Of a stretch of DNA of 64,000 nt, positions 1-10,014 are shown in pieces (positions within the stretch are counted from its first letter, which is position 1; every line of letters begins with the position of its first letter). The notes beneath the pieces were generated by a model. It saw nothing but the letters and a program-made list of their open reading frames with translations, was not told the DNA's origin and did no database searches. The stretch is taken from assembly GCA_012934845.2 (NCBI GenBank), contig WNNJ02002950.1, positions 49,038-113,037 on the forward strand, in the 5' to 3' direction. The position numbers and the translations under genes are program-made. The stretch is from Pomphorhynchus laevis (lineage: Eukaryota; Acanthocephala; Palaeacanthocephala; Echinorhynchida; Pomphorhynchidae).

Positions 1-420
1 TATATGTATTTAACTCTAATAATGTTTATTCAATAAGTGAACAAATTTACCCAGAAAGCCTTATTCTTCACAAAACCAATATGAATGATAAAGAAGATAT
101 ATATCTAGATATGAACATTAAATTAACATTAACTAAAACTACTATTAATTTATATCGTAAAGATGACATATTTAAATTTACAAGAAACATATTTTTGAAT
201 GAGCATTCATCCATACCATATAATATTAAATCAATTAAAACTATTATTAATTTATCTCGTAAAGAAGACATTAAAATTCATGCATACCATATTAAGATTA
301 ATACATTAAATAATGAAATTTTAAGAATTCCAACAATATGTAACGATATTGGGTTTTTTCAAAAACATATATATATACTTTGTATTAGAATATATTACTA
401 GATAATCAAATTTCATCAGA
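1..420. other. AT-rich sequence, no gene seen
   Basis: Very AT-rich. A plus-strand open frame at 81-401 is Ile/Asn/Lys-rich and contains an internal near-repeat (about 145-180 against 240-275, both coding I-N-L-x-R-K-(D/E)-D-I). It reads as AT-rich noncoding DNA with a short duplication rather than a gene. No splice-supported exon was recognised. Confidence 0.4.
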
Positions 421-424
421 GGAA

Positions 425-760
425 ATACGTCATAAGCTCTTGTTTGGCCCCGCTGCTATGTTGAATAGAGGAATAGTGACCGAAATCTGATAGCATAGCA
501 GTTCCTCCTGATGATCACTAATTCTTATTCTGATACAACGTCTGTTATTTATTAGTCAATTCATAAAAATTGATTTTTATTTTGACTTCTATTTTAAATT
601 TCAATTTTTTATTTTAACTTGATATAAGTTATATAAAATCTTATAATTATTTATTATCTAATTATTAAATGTTGATTTATTGATTCAGTATTATTATTTG
701 TATTAATTTATTAAATAAATAAATATTTATATAGGAATAAGTTGTTTAATTGAGGATTAC
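425..760 (-). repeat. Interspersed AT-rich repeat R, minus-strand copy
   Basis: Read on the minus strand, this block carries the same ordered landmarks as the repeats at 37-39.2 kb: a T/A-rich stretch with ATCAAGTTAAAAT, then AAAAATTGAATTGACTAAT-like sequence, ATCAGAATAAG, then ATCAGGAGGAACTGCTATG and a terminal piece with CAACATAGCAGC. No coding capacity. It is the only good copy outside the 33-39 kb cluster, so R is dispersed and not a purely local duplication. Confidence 0.7.
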
Positions 761-1010
761 AAATTGCGTTTCACGTTGCCAACGACGGAAGCGTATATAC
801 TTCATATAAGTAACTGGCATCAAAAGAGTAACAATGTAGATAAAAATATTCAAAACACACCAGCAATGAAATACTCATATTGGAGAGATCCATGTTGCCA
901 TAAAAGACCACTGATTATCCGTGCCTCCATTCACTGCTATTATAACAAATTTCGCTCAAGCAACAAGGGAATTCATGAGCGCAAACCTTCCTGCATCTAC
1001 CACTTTGCAA
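745..1010 (-). pseudogene. Exon-like open stretch with two TGA codons, unrecognised
   Basis: On the minus strand one frame runs from an acceptor-like TTGCAAAG to a donor-like GTAATC near 755. It would encode about 85 residues with a hydrophobic stretch (F-I-Y-I-V-T-L-L-M-P-V) followed by basic residues, as in a membrane protein. The frame is broken only by two TGA codons. A second minus frame has weak resemblance to the QY-x-x-E-x-I-x-x-G part of small ER membrane proteins such as OSTC. I could not confirm either reading. It is GC-richer than its surroundings. It could be a decayed exon, a decayed transposon frame, or chance. Confidence 0.25.
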
Positions 1011-1059
1011 TCTTACATGTGAGTAGTTATTACATTTATGGAAATGCATCCATTTAAGT

Positions 1060-2015
1060 GCACTTTCTCTGAAGGAAATTGACAAGCTCTGATACGAAGA
1101 ATATCGTTAATGACTGATGTTTACTAATTTTTTATCAATTATTTTGCCCATCGCCAATTGGCGGCAGTGGATAATAAATCAACTCATATTAATTTATTTA
1201 TTTATTGTTATTTATGTTCATTTTTAATTTATAAATGTATAAAATATGTAGACTCGGTTAGCTGATTTGATTATATTAGCTGATTTGATTATATCTGAAT
1301 ATGTTGACACCTTACGAATGGTAAATATCAGCCTTATTATTTGTTTGATTTATTGATTTAGCGTTTTTATTTTTTTTTATTTATTATTATATTAAATACG
1401 TAGGCTCAGTTAGATGATTTGATTTATCCACAATACATTGTAATTTGCCATAACACAATAATCATTAATAAAATTACTTGGTAGGCAAATGTCATATGCC
1501 AACACATATATTTATAATTCTTCAAAATAAGTTGAAGAATGAGTTAATGAATCCTGCGACTTATTGAAAAATAAGGATTAAAGAAGATAGCAGTATAACA
1601 TCCTTACGTTCCACAGATTAATGACCTGCACTAGAAATCTATTTTCGAAATAAGTTTTAATGAGAATATATAATTAAATGAAAATGCTAAAAACATTAAT
1701 ATTTCCGTTTTAGGTATTGTAATTCTTTAATATTCATTCCAATACCTTTTTGCGTTTGCCATTCCATATGTTCTAAAAGGCCAAGTCGATATATAAGTTA
1801 TATTCCATTTGATAGCAATCAATTCATGTAATAAAAAATTATCTTCCGTTCATGTTATTTAAGCTAACAGTAGCACAATGAGAATAATGTAATCGTTAAC
1901 TTCAAATAATGTAATCGTTGACTTTCGGCTATGAAATTTATCTTCCGCTGACTTCAAAATTTTGGTTACGAAAAAGAAAATTTCGTATATAAAGGAACAG
2001 GAAATATGAGCAAAA
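1060..2015. other. AT-rich spacer with fragments of repeat R
   Basis: No gene seen. Short pieces at about 1243-1290 and 1398-1430 (TAGACTCGGTTAGCTGATTTG-like) match, on the minus strand, the head of repeat R found at 37-38 kb (GATCAGCTAACTGAGTCTAC-like). The remainder is AT-rich and presumably contains the 3' flank of the EF-hand gene. Confidence 0.5.
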
Positions 2016-2020
2016 CAAAA

Positions 2021-2533
2021 TTATACAGGAAGCGCGTTTGTTGATGGAATTGGAAGTAGAAAATTAGCTAGATGTTTAACGGATTTTAAGCCTAAATAAA
2101 AGTCATCGAATGAAATCGAATCGCTATCTTCTCGTTTCATTGTCTTTAAAATTTCGGCTACTCTCTGCTTGTAAAAATTCGTGTTCAACAAGAAATCTAG
2201 TTCCCTTATATTAAGAATCATTTTAACAGCTTTTCTTATATCGGATTCCTTTAGGACACCGTCGCGATCAAAATCGTACAATCTATACATCATCCAGGCC
2301 TTTTCTTTAAAATTGGATTTGGTAACCTCGACCATAAATTTGGAGAATGTTGATGTAGATATATTTTTGGATACTGTCTTTGGTAACATTCGAAATATTT
2401 GAAAGCTTAGTTCCTTTACGTTTAGTGGTTTTAATGCAAATGACATAAATGTCGTTAATTCCTCTAAAGACATTTCCTCTAAATGAAACTTGGTATTTAA
2501 TATCGTGCGAAGTTCGTATGACTCAGTTTTCAT
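2021..2533 (-). CDS. EF-hand calcium-binding protein, intronless
   Basis: An open frame of 170 codons starting at the ATG at 2533; an in-frame TAA lies a few codons upstream, which supports this start. The protein is mostly helical. It has one canonical EF-hand loop, DFDRDGVLKESD (residues about 87-98, with Asp at positions 1, 3, 5 and 12 and the conserved Gly). A second, degenerate loop around residues 133-144 (KREDSDSISFDD) lacks the first Asp. Layout and length resemble small EF-hand proteins of the calaxin/EFCAB1, NCS and calcineurin-B-like superfamily, which bind calcium and switch partner binding. I cannot assign an orthologue. The lack of introns, unlike the other two genes here, could mean an old retrocopy, but the frame is intact. 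No promoter or poly(A) signal was identified with confidence. Confidence 0.7.
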   Translation of the reverse strand: MKTESYELRTILNTKFHLEEMSLEELTTFMSFALKPLNVKELSFQIFRMLPKTVSKNISTSTFSKFMVEVTKSNFKEKAWMMYRLYDFDRDGVLKESDIRKAVKMILNIRELDFLLNTNFYKQRVAEILKTMKREDSDSISFDDFYLGLKSVKHLANFLLPIPSTNALPV

Positions 2534-2654
2534 TGCCACAGAGTTGACTATTTAAATTATGCGATATGCTGTTCTTTTTGACTTTCTGAAAATCAAAAAT
2601 CGTCATACTAATAAGCTATAAATTTAAATTTAAAGGCGCTTTCTTTCAAAATAG

Positions 2655-3253
2655 TGAACTATAGATTTATTATTATTAATTGACAACAAATTGAGCCGAG
2701 GCTCTTTACAAGTTGCTTCACAAGAAATAAAAAGAATAAGAGTCGATTTGTCCCTCCCTCATCAGATGAACTACTAAAAATCCCACCGTTATCTTGAAAA
2801 GAAATGGTCATCATCCAGTAGGGCGCAAAAACTTGAAGCAGTAGACGACAAAACGGTCGCACTCTGGAGCGAATTCCAATATCATACGACTCGTTTGGCA
2901 AAGCAGGCAACTGCATGCATGTACCTTTGTGTTTTCAGCATCAGGGGGTGTCCGCGAATAAAAGGTTGACCTCTCAGTTGCAGTAGATGTGACAGTGGAT
3001 GATCTTTAGTGTGCAGAATTTTCCAAACAAGAGAGAGATCTCGCTTGTCACGGATATATCGCAGACAAGGCATATTTAATATCTCGAGGTGTTCCCCGTA
3101 GCCAAAAATATGCAGCCCTGAAACTAATTTAGTTGTTGATCTGAACACTTTCTCCAATGCACGAAGCTCATAAGTAGTTTCGGGATAACAAGCTGACGAT
3201 GCGTATAAGATATGGCTCAAGAAAAACGCATTTGCTAAGGTATGGTAAACCAT
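2655..3253 (-). mobile_element. LINE-A (Jockey/CR1-like) 3' fragment, 5'-truncated
   Basis: Minus-strand frame at 2882-3253 encodes the C-terminal part of a LINE ORF2 (ILYASSACYPETTYELRALE, then CLRYIRDKRDLSLVWKIL). It aligns by eye with the end of the long ORF2 at 25806-28130. It is followed by a frameshifted tail and a 3' end (GACAACAAATTGAGCC...) that matches the 3' end of that element near 25715, with an AAT-type tail at 2665-2680. Truncated 5' at about 3253, next to a small palindrome (3239-3259). Confidence 0.8.
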
Positions 3254-3529
3254 ACCTTAGCTTTAATGTTTTCCAAACATTAAAGTTTGGAAAAAAGTTA
3301 CAATCCTTGATAATGGGGAGTACGTACGCGCTGAAATATATAAAGAATTAATAATAATGCCTCCTCGCCTTTATCTGTCATTAAAACTTTAATGAGAATT
3401 AGTTTTTAACCAATCAAATATTTTTATTCATCTATTAATAAAATTTCAACAGCATACAAAAGCATAGCTTAATTGGCTGGTTCACTGCAAAAATAATTAA
3501 ATAACAAAATAATTAAAAATCTTCACAAA

Positions 3530-3700
3530 TATGGAAAAGCAGCACACCTCATTGCTTCCTCCAAGTGTAAATTCTTTTTAATTCGGCTAAGGTGTTACAA
3601 TAAACGGTTGAATCTTTAAGCTTATTTCATAATCCGACGACTCGAAGATAAAATTGGACAGCTCTTGATTTCCATAACCTATCTCTTCGCAGAGTATTTA
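3530..3700 (-). mobile_element. LINE-A C-terminal remnant
   Basis: Minus-strand translation gives the characteristic end of a LINE ORF2: an R-x-V-x-x-W-N-K-L core (RVVGLWNKLKDSTV), then a basic tail. About 170 bp only, frameshifted and with no full 3' end. The neighbouring copy at 3703-4060 abuts it, so the younger copy probably inserted into or beside it. 3260-3530 holds nothing recognisable apart from the short palindromes at 3239-3300. Confidence 0.6.
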
Positions 3701-4060
3701 TCATTATTATTATTCCAATACATACCAAAGCCAAAAGGCTATTCAGGCAGAGTTCAAAAAAAATAAAACAAAAGCAAATGGTCAGTCAACGTAGCTAATT
3801 AGGGTATTCCAGTGGTAGTGTTGAATGTCGGCATTGTTCATGTATCCATTTGTAGCATCGTGATTTAAACGTTCTCAAACTGGGGGCTGCGACGACTTCC
3901 TCAGGCAACGAATTCCACATGTTAATTCCTCTTCTTGAGAGTCTATACACTTTTGGTAATCTGCCAAATCTAAATTTATACAAGACTCTGCTATGTCCCC
4001 GCAACTGATCTACCCGCCTAGTGATTACATCGGTGGGATAACCTACCATAGAATTTAATA
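3701..4060 (-). mobile_element. LINE-A short 3' copy with (AAT)n tail
   Basis: Encodes on the minus strand the last 84 residues of a LINE ORF2 (GINMWNSLPEEVVAAPSLRT core). It is nearly identical to the end of the longer copy at 5281-6275. The 3' end has the same hairpin AGCC-TTTT-GGCT and an AAT microsatellite tail (3703-3720). The 5' end is cut at about 4050. The near identity of the two copies indicates recent activity. 4060-4215 is AT-rich with no feature. Confidence 0.85.
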
Positions 4061-4215
4061 TTGAGATAGAATATTGATATAATATTGAGATAGAATTTAA
4101 TATTTAATCAATTGATTAAAATATAATAGATAAAGACAAGATGATATAACTAAATTATTTCTAGTTTTAAATATTTTAAATGATTTATTAACGATTACTG
4201 GCAACGAATTCTATG

Positions 4216-5145
4216 TAAAAAAAGATTTTTTTTAACGTGGCAAATGCGTGCCAGCGCACGCTTACAAGACCACAACAAAAACAAAACTGTGAATCAGGCG
4301 TCGAGAAGGTGTGAACGGAGGAGGTGTTTGAATGTGATAAAAGAGGGAGCGCGGCGGACGTCGAGAGGGAGTTGATTCCAGGCGAGTGAGGCGGTGACGA
4401 GGAAGGATCGGAGACCGTAGTTGTTGGAGTAATTAGGAACGTGGAGTAAGAGGGTATGACAGGAACGAAGCGATAGCGAGGTGGGGCGAGTATCGTCTAA
4501 GAAAGGAAGGTTGATGAACGATGGGGAGCCGACAGCGATGAGACGAAAAGTAATGAGAAGAAGGCGGAGTTTGATGCGGATGTGGATGGTGGGTCAGGAG
4601 AGTTGGGCAAAATATGTGGATGTGTGGTCGAAGCGACGGAGGCGAAAGATCACTCGAACGGCGGTGTTGATTATTCGTTGTAGGGGTAGGATGATGGATT
4701 TTGGAGAATTGGCGAAAAGGCTAAGGCAGTAATCGATTTTAGGGAAAAGAAGCGATGAAAGAAGAGACATACAAGAACGGAAGTCGATAAGGGGGCGGAT
4801 ACGGCGGATGTCACGAAGAATTAAGTTAGACGAGCGGACCTTGTCACGAACGAAGGGTTTAAGGGAAAGGTGATCATCGAAATGGAAGCCTAAGAAAGTG
4901 AGATTGTGGACTACAGGGATGATCGATGAGGCAAAAGATACAATGGGAGGAGATATGCTTGGTTTACGGGGAAGGATCCACATTATTTTGGACTTTTCGG
5001 CGTTTAGAACGAGATGGAGATTGGAGAGACGCTTGTAGATAGAAGAGAGACAGTTAGAAGCAGAAATGGCGATATCGTGTATGCGATGTGCGGGTGCATG
5101 AGCATAGATTAGAATGTCATCGGCGTATTGCATGACGTTAAAGGA
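4216..5145 (-). mobile_element. LINE-B (L2-like) 3' copy, ORF2 RT end
   Basis: Minus-strand frame 4594-5133 encodes an RT segment beginning MQYADDILIYAHAP (the catalytic Y-A-D-D box) and running into the thumb (FLGFHFDDHLSLKPFVRDKV). The rest of the C-terminus is in other frames down to about 4290. It ends in the conserved LINE-B 3' hairpin (GCGTGC-GCTG-GCACGC, about 4237-4262, minus strand) followed by ATTTGCCACG and a short A/T tail. Same family as the near-complete element at 15.9-20.6 kb. 5'-truncated just before the YADD box. 5146-5280 holds no recognisable feature. Confidence 0.85.
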
Positions 5146-5280
5146 GTAAGGTTTGATAAATCGAGAGAGATATGTGTGTCTAATACAAAACGTTTCCGTA
5201 TTTGATGACTCCGTAGTAAATAATTTCTTTAAGGATACATATTTTCTATCTGTATTATTTCAGTTATCGCGTACCCCTCA

Positions 5281-6275
5281 TTTTTATTATTATTCCAATA
5301 CATACCAAAGCCAAAAGGCTATTCAGGCAGAGTCCAAAAAAAGAAGAAAAACAAATAGTCAGTCAACGTAGCTAATTAGGGTATTCCAGTGGTAGTGTTG
5401 AATGGCGGCATTGTTCACGTATCCATTTGTAGCATCGTGATTTAAACGTTCTCAAACTGGGGGCTGCAACGACTTCCTCAGGCAACGAATTCCACATGTT
5501 AATTCCTCTCCTCGAGAGTCTATACACTTTTGGTAATCTGCCAAATCCAAATTTATACAAGACTCTGCTATGTCCCCGCAACTGATCTACCCGCCTAGTG
5601 ATTACATCGGTGGGATACCCTACCACATCATTCGACATATGCCATAGACATGGCATTTCCAAGGATATGAACCTCTCACGTACCGACAACATCCCAATAC
5701 GACTTAGACGTACATAATAGTCAATACCACTTAAGCCAATACAGAGCCTCGATCCGCGCCTAAGAATATACTCAAAGTCTAATAGTTCTTGCTTAGTGAC
5801 AGGGAAACAAGCCTGAATGCAGTACTCCAAGTGTGGCCTGACGATGGAGATGAATAACCTCTTGAACATGTGACAGCTTAACCTGATGAATGCATTTTTA
5901 ATACAATATAACGCCCTAGTAGCTTTACCTAGAAAGAAGTAGGTGTTTAACTTTGTTTTCAAGGGTCGATGGACCATAATCCCTAAATCCTTATGATGAT
6001 ACACTTCCTTTAAGAAAATATATCCAATATAGTACCTTAGAGTTTCAGACGGGCGACCTTGTTGCATGAGGACACATTTATCAACATTCAACCGTAGTCC
6101 GATAGAATCGTACCACTTGATCAGAGAGTTTAGATCATTTTGTAACAATACTCGATCAGCAGGACTTCTAGTGATCGACCAAATCTTTAGATCGTTTGCA
6201 AAAGCTAGATGAGAGCATGATAAGCGGAGTAGCATATGATATGTTATTATATATGATATGTTATTTATCATATGA
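5281..6275 (-). mobile_element. LINE-A copy, last third of ORF2
   Basis: An uninterrupted minus-strand frame (5372-6271, about 299 codons) covers the RT from a FANDLKIW box (the expected catalytic Asp-Asp is Asn-Asp here) to the stop. It includes the Y-C-I-Q-A-C-F-P segment and the terminal WNSLPEEVVAAP motif. It has the 3' hairpin AGCC-TTTT-GGCT and an AAT tail at 5283-5296. The 5' truncation is at about 6235-6275, inside a run of ATATGATATG repeats. The altered catalytic box means it could not be active even if complete. Confidence 0.88.
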
Positions 6276-6545
6276 TATGATAAATAATATATCTCGGAAA
6301 ATGCGATTTCAGAAATTCATTACACTGAAGATTTGATATACATTTTGTAACGATACTCGATCAGCATGACTTCTAATGATCGACCAAATCTTTAAATCGT
6401 CTGCAAAAGCTAGATGAGAGCATGATAAGCGGAGTAGCATATGATATGTTTTTATATATGATATATTATTTATCGTATGATATGATAAATAATATATCTC
6501 GGAAAATGCGATTTCAGAAATTCATTACACTGAAGATTGATATAC
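6138..6545. repeat. 205-bp direct tandem duplication
   Basis: The segment at 6138-6342 is repeated almost exactly at 6343-6545. The unit contains the truncated 5' edge of the LINE-A copy (GACTTCTAGTGATCGACC-like), the AT palindromes ATATGATATGTTAT...ATATGATATGATAAAT, and downstream host sequence. The duplication therefore happened after LINE insertion. Slippage or unequal exchange at the AT palindromes is a reasonable cause (inference). Confidence 0.85.
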
Positions 6546-6554
6546 TGAACAATT

Positions 6555-6870
6555 TCTAGCTGTACTGGATGGATAGCCTAGTCGGTAAGAAGGATACCCA
6601 CCGTTCAAAAGAACTTAGGCTCGAATTGGAATGTGCAAATAGTGTTCAAAAGGAAACTACAGATATACACATCCTTCTGATTAGTCCGGATTACCATTGC
6701 ACAGCAGTAGCGGACGAAACAATGCCAATATGTCAGTCTAAAATATGGCATGTTGTGAGTAAAGGTTTATGGAGTTGGAAATAATGAAGATATGATACAG
6801 TAGCTGGTTTCTGCTGCGAAATTACCTTGTGTGATCTAATAAAATTGACAAAATTGACTATATATAAATA
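6555..6870 (+). mobile_element. tRNA-derived SINE, diverged single copy
   Basis: Starts with GGATAGCCTAGTCGGTAAG, a very good RNA polymerase III A box (TAGCNNAGTCGGTAAG). About 45 bp later comes GGCTCGAATTGG, a B-box-like motif. Downstream, 6760-6835 (GGAGTTGGAAATAATGAAG..., CAGTAGCTGGTTTCTGC, ACCTTGTGTGATCT) matches in order the body of the SINE units at 43930-45608. The tail is degraded. It is an older solo copy of the same family. Confidence 0.7.
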
Positions 6871-6910
6871 GGCAACTATTATGGAGACGGGTGCTCGGGT
6901 CAATGTTAAA

Positions 6911-7056
6911 TGATCAAAATTGAAATGGCAAGACGGCTTTAAAAAAGTTTGAAATCTAAAGTAAATACAATTTCTGATGATGATTCCAAACTGGAATCGA
7001 AAATTCAATAAATTTTCTGACTCATGCGGGGCGTCTTGCCATTTCAATTTTGATCA
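6911..7056. repeat. 22-bp perfect inverted repeat with 98-bp loop
   Basis: TCAAAATTGAAATGGCAAGACG (about 6913-6934) is repeated inverted at about 7035-7056. The loop has no coding sense. It could be the ends of a tiny MITE or a hairpin. No other element was recognised between 6870 and 7500, which is otherwise AT-rich sequence. Confidence 0.6.
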
Positions 7057-7509
7057 GGCATCTATTACATTTTTAAACTTAAGACGTAAATACACACTAA
7101 ACCCACAATGGGTTGTTTGCCTTGGAAGTTACTTTAATAAATTTTGTATTTATATTCGATCTTATGAAACATTTTCAAATATTACAAATTCGCGAAACAT
7201 TTTATAAATTGTATAAATTTCCTGCTTTACATGCTTTGGATGGCGTTTACAATGACTAAAACTCGAGTCGCATCACTTATTTTTATTATGTAACGATACT
7301 TCGGAATGTAGCATTACAATAAAGTCTATAAGAAATTTTGCTTTTTAGCAAAATATGATACCGTAAAATTATTTGAAAAGTAGTGATTGAATCACATTTT
7401 TTTTGTAATCAATATTAACTTATTTTACTTTAAATTTCTTGTGGAAACTGTATATCGAAATATATGATTTAATATAGATTATTATAATATTTAATAATAT
7501 TACTTAATA

Positions 7510-7935
7510 TTTTATGATTTAATATTATTATAACATACAAGACAAAGCCTATATGGCTGTTCAGTCTGCTCACGAAAAAATAAAATAAAAATTAAACAAA
7601 ATGTAGAATTGATAGAGTTAAGAAAATCAGGGATACGATAGCTTCTCCATATTATCGATCTGTTCCAGACATATTCGCAATCGCTTCTTAAATAAAGTCA
7701 GCGTTGTGGAGGCAACAACGTATTCAGGAAGACTATTCCACACGTTAACTACACGTCTTGACAATCTTGTGACAGGCGATAGTTTCCCAGTATGCTGTTT
7801 AAAAATTGTCATCGAATGATGTCGCCTGGATCTATTATTACGACACGCCATAATATTTCGAGGATATCCATCAAATTTGTGCAATAATTTCCACGTTGCA
7901 ACCAAGTCGATAAACATTAACCTCACCTTCATGTC
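7510..7935 (-). mobile_element. LINE-A 3' copy
   Basis: Minus-strand frame 7627-7932 encodes the end of a LINE ORF2 (FIDLVATWKLLHKFDGYPRN, then VVNVWNSLPEYVVASTT). The 3' UTR has the hairpin AGCC-ATATA-GGCT and an ATT/AAT tail at about 7508-7530. 5'-truncated at about 7935 next to AT-repeat DNA. Confidence 0.85.
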
Positions 7936-8234
7936 AAATATATAATATATAATATATTTTACATTTTTAAATGTAAAATTAGGATGACTTCCCGGTAAAA
8001 GCCTTTTTACAAAAGACGTTTCTGTTCAATGATGTTATTAAAAAAATAAAATAAATCTTTATTCAAAATTTACGAAAATTATAAAGAATTGCATTATTTA
8101 TTAGTGGAGAGAGTAAAATAGAAATTTTTTATTTTAAATATCGAATTTTCGATAGCCAACAGATATCATTGTACAAAATATTTTGTACAATTTTATCCTA
8201 ATGATGATATCAGTTGGCTATCAAAAATTCGATA

Positions 8235-8530
8235 TTTATTATTTATTATTATAGATTTAGCCAAAAATGACTGTTTTGCTCGCTCACACATAAGTTGAAA
8301 ATGTTACGATAACAAGTCCAATCCAGGGATAGTTTACTCGTCTTTTAGTCATTTCCTGCGACTTTATTCACTGCGTAACCATCGATTTGAACGACTTACG
8401 ATTGTTAGCAGTGACTATAGAATCTGGAAGCTTATCCCAAATATTAAGAGCTCGATGTGAAGGCCGGAAATTACGCTGATACATACCGTATCAGCGCCGG
8501 GCAACTAAGCTCGTAAATTCAGTTAAAGCC
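8235..8530 (-). mobile_element. LINE-A 3' remnant (minus)
   Basis: Minus-strand translation gives RALNIWDKLPDSIV, the terminal W-D/N-K-L-P core of LINE-A ORF2. It is followed by a 3' region with hairpin AGTC-ATTTTT-GGCT and an ATT tail at about 8238-8248. Frameshifted further upstream. It faces the plus-strand fragment that follows. Confidence 0.6.
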
Positions 8531-8534
8531 TTAC

Positions 8535-8940
8535 CTTATAATGAAAGGCTAAAAAACTTGGTATGGTTTCTATAAGCGACCTTCGGTTTCGGCGAGATAT
8601 GTGTTCAACATGGGAAGCTTTACACAAGGGAAATCACGTCTTAAGAGAATTGATGACTGTTCGGAAAAGTCGGGCTTTGCGTAGACACAATTTTACTTTA
8701 GCCCATCGCCGAGTTATACGCTCTAAAACTGTACAATTTGGACACCGAATCGTAAGTAAGTGGAACCGATTAAGTGAAGAAATTGTCAACTCAAGATCGG
8801 TTTCAGCATTCAAACATAAACTTTTGTGACTTTTGTTTGTGAGTCTTTTTTTCTTTACTTTTTCTTTTCTTTTTTTAACAGTGCAACTGTGAGCTTTGCT
8901 CGTCTGTTTGTCGAAATAATAATAATAATAATAATAGTAT
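8535..8940 (+). mobile_element. LINE-A 3' copy (plus) with (AAT)n tail
   Basis: Plus-strand frame 8563-8829 encodes the end of an ORF2 (RRDMCSTWEALHKGNH, then RIVSKWNRLSEEIVNSRS). It is followed by the 3' hairpin GAGC-TTT-GCTC and a clean (AAT)n tail at 8917-8936. It is oriented opposite to the fragment at 8235-8530, and 5'-truncated near 8530. Confidence 0.85.
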
Positions 8941-9374
8941 GTAATATTTTTCAATGAATCACTCCGACGGCAGAACTTATCATTTATCGATACGCATTCG
9001 ACATAAATCCATCGCTTCTTTTCACACTGCTATACATTGCTATCAAATCATGAGCCATTAATCTGTTTCGTACAAAAAAATTATTTTAAATAAAAAAACT
9101 TTCTATTTTACTCTCTCCATTAATAAATAATAGAAACCAATGAGTGAACAGTCAACTTATAATATAAAGAATTGTTTTTGATTTAAAACTTTAGCAGCTT
9201 GAGGGCAGCCGCTTTTAGGAATTGTACAATAATTTGTGTAGGTGCAACCATATTTTGCGGTTGGTATTTATTTGTTACGAATAATATTTTATAATTTTGA
9301 CATTATGACTGCCGTTAATTCATAATATTCAAATGCTTTAATTGAACTTCGTTTAAGATAATAAATTATCGAAT

Positions 9375-9975
9375 TTTAGGACTTATTAGAAGGACCATTG
9401 GCCAGCTTGATGCATCCAGTTTTAAATTAATTTACAATGCTTATATCTTATCTTTAATGAGATACGTTTCACCTGCCTGCCACCCTCAAACTACGACAGA
9501 GATGAACCTGTAGAATCCATATTACGCAAGGCCACACATCTTGTACCCAGCCAACGCAAGCTCTCATTCATTTTTCGACTCCACGCACTTGGTGTGACCA
9601 CAGTGAAGAAATCTTTAAAGTCATCTGATTTAATGTTTGTGTGGACAACGCTTAATGTTCAAAAAGGGCAGAGGGAACATGCTTGTCGTAAACTGTTCGA
9701 TCTTCGAAATTCAAACAGATTGAGGGGACATCACCTCACGTTAAATACCCACATTCGTCCACGAAGAAGATTTAATACAATTGTCAATCAAACATGGAAA
9801 GCTGGAATAAGCTACTAAGTCAAGTGGTTTCGGCCTCCAGTATTTTGTCCTTCAAGAGAAGTCTGAAGAATGTACTAACTTAGAACAATCGGATTTTCAT
9901 TGATATTTGTTTTTTTACCCTGTACCCAGCCTGTACGAGTTCTACTTCTTTTGATGCTGTTGTATTTAATAATAA
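9375..9975 (+). mobile_element. LINE-A ORF2 C-terminal remnant
   Basis: Plus strand: IGQLDASSFKLIYNAYILSL and YVSPACHPQTTTEM at about 9390-9510, then in another frame 9594-9820 (SDLMFVWTTLNVQKG, RLRGHHLTLNT) and the terminal WNKLLSQVVSASS around 9795-9850. It ends in a short AAT tail near 9968-9978. At least two frameshifts. Part of the same LINE-A family as the 25.8-28.1 kb ORF. Confidence 0.75.
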
Positions 9976-10014
9976 TGATGAAGGAAGTGTAATTATTTCA
10001 CTTCCATAAATTAA

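Larger units (their letters stand above)
8093..9132. mobile_element. Region bounded by about 45-bp terminal-like inverted repeats
   Basis: 8093-8140 (ATTATTTATTAGTGGAGAGA...) recurs inverted at about 9088-9132 with few mismatches. Just inside the left arm lies a 100-bp imperfect inverted repeat (about 8139-8238, ATCGAATTTTCGATAGCCAAC against TTGGCTATCAAAAATTCGAT). No transposase frame is present. The interior is occupied by two LINE-A fragments. It may be a non-autonomous DNA transposon hit by LINEs, or a local inverted duplication. Target-site duplications were not evident to me. Confidence 0.45.

Noticed and set aside
745-1010. OSTC-like pseudogene
   Set aside because: A few residues fit (QY-x-x-E), but they require switching frames. 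A different frame is more continuous, so no name was assigned.
6560-6640. A real tRNA gene
   Set aside because: A and B boxes are present, but no cloverleaf with a paired acceptor stem and anticodon arm can be drawn. It is a SINE head.
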